Made by a program: the position numbers and the translations under genes. The notes under the pieces were generated by a model. That model ran no database searches, was not told the DNA's origin, and saw only the letters and a list, made by a program, of their open reading frames with translations. Of a stretch of DNA of 64,000 bases, positions 35,291 through 41,079 are shown piece after piece. Each line of letters opens with the position of its first letter. The stretch's first letter is position 1. The stretch covers positions 434,001 through 498,000 of the forward strand of contig JACHMT010000003.1 in assembly GCA_014208095.1 (NCBI GenBank), written 5' to 3'. Source of the DNA: Actinospineispora eucalypti (lineage in GTDB: Bacteria; Actinomycetota; Actinomycetes; Mycobacteriales; Pseudonocardiaceae).

Positions 35291-35531
35291 GGCCTCAAGA
35301 CCTTATCAGGGAGTAATCAAATGATCGAACATGCGATCGCGATTGATCAGAGATTAGGAGAGCTCAGCTCAAGGTCGAATGATCCCCGGCACGGTGCAAC
35401 TCACGCGCCGGGTCGTCCACAAGGACGCACCCGGGTACTCCCATACCGCCATAGCGGCGCCAAGCAAGATTGAACCTAGATGTCCCGGGTAGTCAGTTGG
35501 CAGCCCCAATATGAACGAAGGGTTAACCTAA

Positions 35532-35561
35532 ATTAAGCGGTTCTGGTCAGCCCTCGGTCAA
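35532..35561 (-). promoter_or_regulatory. Candidate promoter for giant gene A
   Basis: On the minus strand TTGACC and CTTAAT are separated by 18 bases, in the most AT-rich part of the upstream region. The predicted leader is about 235 bases. Found by inspection only. Confidence 0.4.
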
Positions 35562-36088
35562 TAATGATCATGGGCGACGCGCCGCGCGTGGGCAGCGAGG
35601 GGCGTGCGGGGCCGCGTGCGAGACCCAGGAGGGGAGCGCGCCGGATTATCGGCCGACCGCGATGGGTCGCACACGGGACGGACCCATGGGCGGCACGCCC
35701 CAATAGTCCATCGTGGAATAGGTATTCGGAGTCCTCCCGGCGAATGAAGCCGCGACGATTCCGTGTCCATCCGTATTAGCGACGAATGAATGGCCATGCG
35801 CGAAGGCTGACCGATTTCTCGGTGTGGCCGTCGGTGGGGCGTGGCCGTGGCCAACCGCGGCCGTGCGGGCGAGCCAGGCAACCGGGGACACGGCGGAATG
35901 GCCACGGCCACACGGCGGCCACCACGAGTGCGACTGGCCGGGTAAGCGTAAACAGCGTGGCCACTGATCTGGGTCGGCCAGGAGCGGCGTGGCCGGTGGC
36001 CACGGTGACCTGCCGGTGGCCACGTCGGCCACCCGGATGGCCGTCGCCGGTGCCTCGGACGGCCGCCGGCTGGCCGGTCAGGGCACGG

Positions 36089-36108
36089 TCAAGACTTGCC
36101 AGTCTTGA
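36089..36108. promoter_or_regulatory. Perfect inverted repeat, candidate operator
   Basis: TCAAGACT-TGCC-AGTCTTGA is a perfect 8-bp inverted repeat with a 4-base centre, about 85 bp before the gene at 36195. It overlaps a TTGAAA hexamer that could be a -35 box. No T-run follows, so an operator is more likely than a terminator. Confidence 0.4.
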
Positions 36109-36194
36109 AACAACTGGTGAACGAATGCTTAGAGGGGTTCCGAAACTCTCAGCCTTAGATTTACTTAAGACGCGTTCCGATCGACATACCCAAC

Positions 36195-36833
36195 GTGGCC
36201 GTGTGGCCCTTGGGGCGCGGCGGCTGGCCGGTCGATCCGGGATGTTGGCTCCCGCGTGGGTTCGCCGCGGCAGGCCGAACGCTTCGTGCGCCCGACGAGG
36301 AACGCGCGCGGCATGCGGCCAACCCGGTCCTGGAGAAGGTCGTCGGCCCGCCGCCGCCCGTATTCGAGCACGTCCGGTCCGTGCTGACGTTCACCGCCAG
36401 CGTGGTGTTGGTGCCCCTCGTGGTGATTGCGCTGCTGTACTTGCTGATCTTCGGTGGCGAGCTGGGGACCACCCTCGTCGGTTTGGCGATCGCCGCAGTG
36501 CTGATCTTCGTTCCGGTGTCGCTGATCGGGTTGGCCGCCCGGGCGCCGGTAATCGCTCAGGCCGGCGCGCACATCCTGGAGGGGCGGCACGGGGAGAAGG
36601 TGTGCCTGTATGAGCTGTCCGCTATCAGCGTCAAAGGCGGGAAGCTGCGGCTGGCCGGCGGCTTCCAGGGGCAGAAGTCCGGCTGGATGTCACCGCTGCC
36701 GTTGAGCCTGTTGGAGAGCAACCAGCAGCTGTGGGATCTGGTCTACAACGGGCTGCGGCACTCGGCGGCCAGGGGCGCCCGGGTGGAAGCGCAAACCCGC
36801 GAACTGCTGCGCTTGCCCTGGTATACTGACTGA
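36195..36833 (+). CDS. Two-helix membrane protein, unknown function
   Basis: 212 residues from the GTG at 36195; a GTG two codons later is an equally possible start and no clear ribosome binding site separates them. After a Gly/Arg-rich head of about 60 residues there are two membrane helices (residues about 63-86 and 91-114), joined by a short loop. A basic cytoplasmic-like tail of about 95 residues follows, with KSGWMSPLPLSLLESNQQLW and an Arg-rich end. I recognise no family. It reads away from giant gene A and toward the small secreted protein gene 53 bp downstream; the two may be transcribed together, although a hairpin lies between them. A role in the envelope next to the giant proteins is an inference from position. 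Confidence 0.7.
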   Translation: MAVWPLGRGGWPVDPGCWLPRGFAAAGRTLRAPDEERARHAANPVLEKVVGPPPPVFEHVRSVLTFTASVVLVPLVVIALLYLLIFGGELGTTLVGLAIAAVLIFVPVSLIGLAARAPVIAQAGAHILEGRHGEKVCLYELSAISVKGGKLRLAGGFQGQKSGWMSPLPLSLLESNQQLWDLVYNGLRHSAARGARVEAQTRELLRLPWYTD

Positions 36834-36842
36834 TAATCAGTC
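36828..36842 (+). terminator. Short hairpin at the end of the membrane protein gene
   Basis: GACTGA-TAA-TCAGTC contains the stop codon of the 36195 gene and is followed by TATTTCTC. The stem is only 6 bp, so this could be a weak terminator, an attenuator or an operator for the next gene. Confidence 0.35.
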
Positions 36843-36876
36843 TATTTCTCTGCGATGCGACCGGTAGGCAGCGGTA

Positions 36877-36883
36877 GGGGGAG
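36877..36883 (+). promoter_or_regulatory. Ribosome binding site deciding a GTG start
   Basis: GGGGGAG lies 3 bases before the GTG at 36887 (5 bases if AGGGGG is the core). This supports GTG as the start of the small secreted protein. Confidence 0.6.
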
Positions 36884-36886
36884 CCC

Positions 36887-37555
36887 GTGTCGAGGACAGG
36901 GTCGTTCGGGAAGGTGTTGGCCGCGGCCGCGTTGCCGCTGGCGGTCGGTGGGCTGCCGCAGGCCTTCGTAACACAGCCGAGCACGGTCGAGCTCGTCAGT
37001 TACGCGCGGGACGACGACGGATCTGGTGATCCGGCGGACCAATTGGGTTTCTGGGTGCCCAGGTCGCGCGATGTCTCGTCCGGCTCGTCCAGCGGCGGGA
37101 CGTCCAGCGCGGACCCCGACTACTCGGAGTCGGTCATGGACGAGATCCGGGCGTTCTTCAGGAGCGTTCTGGGCAAGGGTTCGAGCGGCTCGGGGTCCGC
37201 CGAGGCCGGCCCCTTCTCCGACTCGCCGGACTACTGGCGCAAGATCTATTACGACCAGGCCATGGCGGTGGCCTCCGGGGCGGTCGACGCGTCGGCCGGG
37301 CAGACCGCCGAGACCACGGAAGACCCGCGCCCCGTGATCAATAACCCGGCCCCGACGTCCGGCTCGACGGTGGAAACCCAGTCCGCGTCCCCCGACTCGG
37401 AGCCGGTCTTGCCCTCGGTGGGCAGCGAGCCGATCGTCCCGAGCCAGCCCGACGTGAGCAACTCACCTCAGAATGGCCGGTCCCAGCCCTCCTCCGACAT
37501 CGATAGCGGCGGCGACCCGAAGGCGCCGAAGGCGAACGGATCTTCCGGCAAATAG
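36887..37555 (+). CDS. Small secreted acidic protein with a repeat shared with giant protein A
   Basis: 222 residues from GTG, with a strong Shine-Dalgarno. The N-terminus (about residues 1-30) has a short basic head and a hydrophobic Ala/Leu/Val core, fitting an export signal. The mature part is Ser/Pro/Asp-rich and low in complexity. Residues about 78-130 (VMDEIRAFFRSVLG..., then SPDYWRKIYYDQAMAVA) closely follow a unit of protein A at about 31990-31825 (EFVSDLMDRIG..., then DPGYWEGLYYDAFMAEA). The gene thus looks like a free-standing copy of a giant-protein repeat and may be a partner or assembly subunit. Its last 88 bp overlap the 3' end of the convergent ParA gene. No enzyme motif is seen. 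Confidence 0.75.
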   Translation: MSRTGSFGKVLAAAALPLAVGGLPQAFVTQPSTVELVSYARDDDGSGDPADQLGFWVPRSRDVSSGSSSGGTSSADPDYSESVMDEIRAFFRSVLGKGSSGSGSAEAGPFSDSPDYWRKIYYDQAMAVASGAVDASAGQTAETTEDPRPVINNPAPTSGSTVETQSASPDSEPVLPSVGSEPIVPSQPDVSNSPQNGRSQPSSDIDSGGDPKAPKANGSSGK

Positions 37556-38490
37556 GATCGGCCGGCCCGTTCCCCGCCGAACTGGTCGGCGAGCTGCGCG
37601 CCGAGCTCCAGGAAGGCCAGCCGGGTCGGCTCGCGCAGCGCGTGCAGATCGAGCCGGCCGCCGGTGGCGAGGTGAGGGTCGTCGGGGATCTCGACGACCG
37701 TGCGGCAGCGGGTCTCGAAATGTGCGCGGATCCGCTCCCGGTCGATCTCTGGGCTGCGCCGGTTGGCGCAGAGCACAACCACCGCGTCGGTGACCCGTGA
37801 CTGGTAACCGTGCGCGGTCAACCAGTCCAGTGTCTTCGCCGCCCGCGACGCCGCATCAACGGTTGGCGCACCCACGATCACCAGCGAGTCGGCCAGCGCC
37901 AGCGTGCCCTGCATCGCCGAGTGCACCAGGCCGGTGCCGGAGTCGGTGATGATGATGTTGAAGAACCGGGCGAGCAGCGCGCAGACCCGCGCGTACTCGT
38001 CCCGGTTGAACGCCTCACTTATCGCCGGGTCCTGCTCGGAGGCCAGCACCTGCAGCCGGCCGGCCAGGCTGGTGAAGCGGGAGATGTCGGTCAGCGAGTC
38101 GATCCTGTCGGCGTGGTTGAGCAGGTCCCGGACGGTGACGCCGGTTTCCCCGGTGAGCCGGTCGGCCAGGGTTCCCGCGTCGGGGTTCGCATCGATCGCG
38201 ACCACCCGGTCGCCCCGGTACTCAGCCAGGGTCAGGCCGAGCACGGCGGCGACCGTGGTCTTGCCCACCCCGCCCTTCATCGAAGCCACCGCGATCTGGT
38301 GCAGGCCGGGCAGCTGCCGCCGGACCCGGCGCAGCAGGTCGTTGCGCGACGCTTCGGCATCGCTGATCCCCGGATTCCACCGGCCGCCGGATGCCGCATA
38401 GACGCCGTGCCGCCACCCGGCGGTCGGCCGGTCCGCGGCGCGCCGCAGGATCGCGTCCTCGGTGAGCGCGGGCGGGAAGGACGACGTCAT
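37468..38490 (-). CDS. ParA/MinD-family ATPase, EspI-like
   Basis: 340 residues from the ATG at 38490, which overlaps the stop of the upstream regulator in an ATGA, so the pair is translationally coupled. The deviant Walker A is at residues 70-80 (SMKGGVGKTT, signature Lys 72), followed by VVAIDANPDAGTLADRL. IIITDSGTG and VVVLCANRRS are the later ATPase strands. The pattern, including the DANPD motif and DWL.AHGYQ, resembles the ATPase domain of EspI, a protein tied to mycobacterial type VII secretion, more than chromosome-segregation ParA; this rests on recalled family features. The N-terminal 60 residues are unique. It probably acts in the cytoplasm as a nucleotide-dependent positioning or regulatory factor. 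A longer upstream extension in this frame overlaps the regulator and is not used. Confidence 0.88.
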   Translation of the reverse strand: MTSSFPPALTEDAILRRAADRPTAGWRHGVYAASGGRWNPGISDAEASRNDLLRRVRRQLPGLHQIAVASMKGGVGKTTVAAVLGLTLAEYRGDRVVAIDANPDAGTLADRLTGETGVTVRDLLNHADRIDSLTDISRFTSLAGRLQVLASEQDPAISEAFNRDEYARVCALLARFFNIIITDSGTGLVHSAMQGTLALADSLVIVGAPTVDAASRAAKTLDWLTAHGYQSRVTDAVVVLCANRRSPEIDRERIRAHFETRCRTVVEIPDDPHLATGGRLDLHALREPTRLAFLELGAQLADQFGGERAGRSYLPEDPFAFGAFGSPPLSMSEEGWDRPF

Positions 38491-39149
38491 GACGCCCCGA
38501 GCCGGTAGCCGTAGCCGTACAGGGTGGCGATCAGGCCCGGCAGGGCGAGCTTCTTGCGCAGGTTGTTCATGTGCGCGTCCAGTGCCCGGGAGGTCGGCCG
38601 CACCTTGCCGGACCAGACCTCGGCCACGATCTGTTGCCGGCTCACCGGCCGGCCCACGTGCCGCGCGAGCACGGCGAGGATGCCGAACTCGGTTCGGGTC
38701 AGCTCCGGGTGGACCCCGTTGACCTCCACCGTCCGCGCCTCCAGGTTGATGGACGCGCCCATCGCCCGCACCCGGCCCGGCGGTGCGCCGCCGTCGACCC
38801 GAGGCGCGCGCCGCAGGGTCTCGATCCGGGTCACCAGTTCCTGCACCTGTGCCGGCTTCCGCACGTAGTCGTCGGCGCCGCCGTGCAGCCAGCGCACGCC
38901 GGGGTAATCGTCCCCGCGCGCGGCCCACACCAGCACGGGCACCTGGCTCACTCGCCGGAACTGGCGCAGCGTGTCCAGCCACCGCCGGTTCGGCAGCTCG
39001 AGGTTGAGCACCACGGCGTCGTCCTTGCGGTGCATGGCGGGGGTGTCTATTTCCAGTGATCCGTGAACCAGGGAATGCCCGCGGGCCCACAGCCGACTGG
39101 CCAGCACACCTGACATTTCACCAACGTCTTGAACCATGAGGATGCGCAT
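38487..39149 (-). CDS. OmpR/PhoB-type regulator with a degenerate receiver domain
   Basis: 220 residues; the ATG at 39149 has an AGGG 6 bases upstream, and Met 5 is a possible alternative start. The C-terminal half is a typical winged-helix effector (ELTRTEFGILAVLARHVGRP, RALDAHMNNLRKKL, YGYGYRLG). The receiver half keeps the fold and the KP motif (Lys 98) but lacks the chemistry: the phospho-acceptor Asp is Asn 49 (VVLNLELP), the paired acidic residues are Gln-Asp (VQD), and the conserved Thr/Ser is Trp 75. It should not be phosphorylated in the ordinary way. No histidine kinase gene is nearby. It is the first gene of an operon with the ParA-like ATPase. It could regulate the giant genes constitutively, by protein contact or by ligand binding. 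Confidence 0.9.
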   Translation of the reverse strand: MRILMVQDVGEMSGVLASRLWARGHSLVHGSLEIDTPAMHRKDDAVVLNLELPNRRWLDTLRQFRRVSQVPVLVWAARGDDYPGVRWLHGGADDYVRKPAQVQELVTRIETLRRAPRVDGGAPPGRVRAMGASINLEARTVEVNGVHPELTRTEFGILAVLARHVGRPVSRQQIVAEVWSGKVRPTSRALDAHMNNLRKKLALPGLIATLYGYGYRLGAS

Positions 39150-39328
39150 CGGTAAGCCCTAATCTCCGACCGGGTGGTCGCACGCAGAAGGTGGCTGAGA
39201 TTGGCCTCCGGGGCTGTCCAGCGCCCAGATCCATTCGCTCCGCCAGCCCTGCGCGGGTTACCGCGAAGCCAGCTCGTAACTCACCGCCGGTGCCAGATGC
39301 AATCCAGCGCGTGAGCGCGACGAAGATT

Positions 39329-39357
39329 ATTTTATCGGGGTCGGGTCGGGGTGTAAA
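39329..39357 (-). promoter_or_regulatory. Near-consensus sigma-70-like promoter of the regulator-ParA operon
   Basis: On the minus strand TTTACA and TAAAAT are separated by exactly 17 bases. The -35 box lies 8 bases downstream of the TetR gene's stop codon. The leader to the ATG at 39149 would be about 175 bases. This is the best promoter match in the window. Confidence 0.65.
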
Positions 39358-39364
39358 GAATCGC

Positions 39365-40024
39365 TCAGCTCGCGGCGAGTGTGTCGATCGTCGTGGGCTC
39401 GACGCCGATGGCCGGGTCGAGCGAGTGGGCGGCGCGGAGCGCCGCGGCCAGGGCGGCGGTGGCGAGCGTGACGAGCTCCTCGCGGGTGAGCTCCTGGTGC
39501 TCGAGGTGGTCGAGTGCGATCTCGTCGAGGTAGCCGACCCAGCCGCGGATCGCCGCACGCAGGCTGGGACGTAGCGGCTCGACCACGCCGAGCAGGTTGA
39601 GCAGGCGCACGACGGCCAGCCAGCGCAGCTGCTCGGTGATGGCGCGTACCTGCGGGTCGGGACCGGCGCCGTCGTGCATCAGCGTGATGAAACCGCGCGG
39701 ATGGTCTTCGACGAAGCCGAGCTTGTGGTCCAGGATCTCCCGGAGCTGGGCGGCCGGGGTGTCGCCGGTGGGGGAGATGTCGTGCATCGCGCGCATGCGG
39801 GTGGCGACCCGGTTCACGCAGGCCAGGTACAGGCCGCGCTTGTTGGTGAAGTAGTGCGCGATCAGCCCGTAGGAAACGCCGGCCCGGGCCGCGATCTCCG
39901 CGGTGGTCACGGTGTTGAACGCGCGCTCCTTGAACAGTTCCTCCGCCGCGTCGATCAGCAGCGCCCGGCGGTCGGTCCGGCCGAGCGGAAGGACGTCGAG
40001 GTTGGTGCTCATACCCACGTTCAT
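39365..40024 (-). CDS. TetR-family transcriptional regulator
   Basis: 219 residues from the ATG at 40024 (GGGAGG about 6 bases upstream); Met 5 is an alternative start. The N-terminal helix-turn-helix is classical: TTAEIAARAGVSYGLIAHYF at residues 40-59, then NKRGLYLACV. The C-terminal ligand/dimer domain is helical and divergent, so no ligand can be named. The gene lies 24 bp after the small secreted protein gene and is probably co-transcribed with it. It is followed almost at once by the promoter of the regulator-ParA pair. The inverted-repeat or TCCGGAC motifs between 40764 and 41050 and at 36089 are candidate operators. Confidence 0.92.
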   Translation of the reverse strand: MNVGMSTNLDVLPLGRTDRRALLIDAAEELFKERAFNTVTTAEIAARAGVSYGLIAHYFTNKRGLYLACVNRVATRMRAMHDISPTGDTPAAQLREILDHKLGFVEDHPRGFITLMHDGAGPDPQVRAITEQLRWLAVVRLLNLLGVVEPLRPSLRAAIRGWVGYLDEIALDHLEHQELTREELVTLATAALAAALRAAHSLDPAIGVEPTTIDTLAAS

Positions 40025-40048
40025 CGACGCCCTCCCGCTCGCTGACGA

Positions 40049-40504
40049 CTACTTGCCCGTAACGGTCTTGAACAGGTCGGTAATGCCGCTGACCACACCC
40101 GAGACCGGGTTGAGGGCGTTCGCAACCGCGGTGACCGCGCTAGAGCCAGAGCTGATGCCCTGGACCACGCTCTTGGTCATCTGGAGGATCCAGTCCGCGA
40201 TGTCGGTGCCACCGCCCTTCTTCTCAGAGCCACCCGCGGACTCACCGCTCCCGGAGGACGACGCGGTCGCCGCCTGTGTCGCGGGGCACCAGAACCCCAC
40301 GTCGCCGGTCGGCATGCATCCGCCGGCGCTCTCGCCGCCTTGCGTGGGAGCCAGCGATGCGGAGTGGGCGACGGGGTGGACGGCTGTCTGGGCGTTGGCC
40401 ACGCCGGCGGGTGCCAGCAGTGCGGCGGTGAGCGCGGTGCCGGCGATCAGGCTGGACGTGAAGCCGGCCCGGACGGGCCGCCTGGCCTTGGACATCAAGA
40501 TCAT
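40049..40504 (-). CDS. Small secreted protein, unknown function
   Basis: 151 residues from the ATG at 40504, with GGAG 7 bases upstream; a longer start at 40621 would add a low-quality extension and is rejected. Residues 1-38 form a clear Sec signal peptide (KARRPVR head, LIAGTALTAALLAPAGVA core, ANA cleavage site). The mature protein has one cysteine pair (GCMPTGDVGFWC), a Ser/Gly-rich linker and a C-terminal amphipathic helix region (DWILQMTKSVVQGI, then PVSGVVSGITDLFKTV). The two-cysteine loop and the VSGITDLF-type helices recall the N-terminal parts of the giant proteins. It shares the divergent control region with giant gene B. It could be an accessory or partner of the giant proteins. 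Confidence 0.8.
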   Translation of the reverse strand: MILMSKARRPVRAGFTSSLIAGTALTAALLAPAGVANAQTAVHPVAHSASLAPTQGGESAGGCMPTGDVGFWCPATQAATASSSGSGESAGGSEKKGGGTDIADWILQMTKSVVQGISSGSSAVTAVANALNPVSGVVSGITDLFKTVTGK

Positions 40505-40681
40505 GATGAAGCTCCATGTTCGAGGAAAGCTGAATGGGTCAGGGCCTCGAGGCCCCCTCAGGGAAAGACAGGTCCACGCCGGGACTCCGGGGCTTCCTGC
40601 GCCCAGACCCAGCCACCTCAAACAGCCGCGGTGGAAGTCACGCAGCCGCTCTGCCAGCCGTCAGTGCGGACGCGGCCGCAT

Positions 40682-40710
40682 TTGACATACGCTGTGGCGC
40701 GTTCAGAATA
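40682..40710 (+). promoter_or_regulatory. Candidate promoter of giant gene B
   Basis: A perfect TTGACA (40682-40687) is followed after 17 bases by AGAATA (16 bases to CAGAAT). It reads toward gene B with a leader of about 365 bases. Confidence 0.5.
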
Positions 40711-40732
40711 CCGTGATCCATGGTGAGCGCAA
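40705..40732 (-). promoter_or_regulatory. Candidate overlapping promoter of the small secreted protein-TetR operon
   Basis: On the minus strand TTGCGC and TATTCT are 16 bases apart. The -10 hexamer is the exact complement of the plus-strand -10, so polymerase could bind only one promoter at a time. Confidence 0.3.
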
Positions 40733-40763
40733 GCTGTGCGCGGCGAATCCCCTGGCGCCCTTG

Positions 40764-40820
40764 AGATTTGTCCGGACACGGCCAATCTGCGCGCATTTCT
40801 TTAGATTTGGCCGGACGCGG
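40764..40820. promoter_or_regulatory. Direct repeats with palindromic TCCGGA core
   Basis: AGATTTGTCCGGACACGG and AGATTTGGCCGGACGCGG start 39 bp apart and differ at two positions. The first contains the perfect palindrome TGTCCGGACA. They lie between the candidate promoter and the start of gene B, and are candidate sites for the TetR or OmpR-like regulator. Confidence 0.4.
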
Positions 40821-41066
40821 ATTCGCGCAGGCACGGGGCGCCGGATTGAATTCTCAAGATTGGTTGCGCCGGGTGTGCGTCCGGGTAGTGTGTGAGCCGA
40901 TCGGGACTGCCTGAGTGCTCGTCGCTCGGGTTGAGGAACCTCTGCGTGAGTTGTACCGCGGTTGGCTTCCGGCCGATCCACTCTGGGCGCCCAGGGGCCC
41001 CGGAGTGCAAACTTTGTTTGATCTTCTGGTCCGCCGGTCTGTGTCCGGACCCCCGTTGAAATCCGT

Positions 41067-41070
41067 GGAG
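41067..41070 (+). promoter_or_regulatory. Ribosome binding site of giant gene B
   Basis: GGAG lies 9 bases before the ATG at 41080 (6 before an adjacent GTG). It favours this start over GTG codons further upstream in the open frame. Confidence 0.55.
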
Positions 41071-41079
41071 TTTCCCGTG

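Larger units (their letters stand above)
30450..34950 (-). repeat. Gln/Gly/Ser-rich N-terminal helical repeat region of protein A
   Basis: Amphipathic units of the form LTNxFVxxLLELLGVGG recur about ten times, separated by Gln/Gly/Asn-rich linkers such as QAPAQQSPTRPQRPS. A second unit of about 40 residues (FVNTASGIVSQVAGEQAG type) occurs five times, near 34300, 32130, 31700, 31320 and 30780. At DNA level the stretches near 33470-33720 and 32390-32640 are nearly identical, which indicates recent internal duplication. The unit near 31990-31825 is matched by the small secreted protein at 36887. The region is probably an extended extracytoplasmic stalk or assembly segment. Confidence 0.75.
35291..36194. 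other. Non-coding divergent region with dense TGGCC motifs
   Basis: No convincing gene lies here. The part next to gene A (35291-35570) is AT-richer and holds its candidate promoter. From about 35820 to 36230 the pentamer TGGCC or its complement recurs well over a dozen times, often as GTGGCC or TGGCCAC, on both strands. The 20-bp palindrome at 36089-36108 lies at its right side. Confidence 0.6.
40505..41079. other. Divergent control region between the small secreted gene and giant gene B
   Basis: 575 bp with no convincing gene. It holds face-to-face candidate promoters around 40682-40732, a pair of direct repeats at 40764-40820 and a third TGTCCGGAC at 41042-41050, 30 bases before the giant gene. 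The frame of gene B stays open upstream to 40915 with weaker GTG starts. Confidence 0.6.

Noticed and set aside
1..35290. NRPS or PKS origin for the giant genes
   Set aside because: No adenylation, condensation, ketosynthase or carrier-protein signatures were seen anywhere; the domains present are proteases, phosphatase, kinase-like, FHA, SecA-like and membrane segments.
35646..36032. Minus-strand frame of 128 codons in the gene A-membrane protein gap
   Set aside because: No ribosome binding site or motif, repeated TGGCC motifs explain it, and codon bias is poor.
38488..39090. Longer start for the ParA-like protein (540 residues)
   Set aside because: The extra 200 residues lie over the OmpR-like gene in another frame and are Arg/Pro-rich; the ATG at 38490 with ATGA coupling is better.
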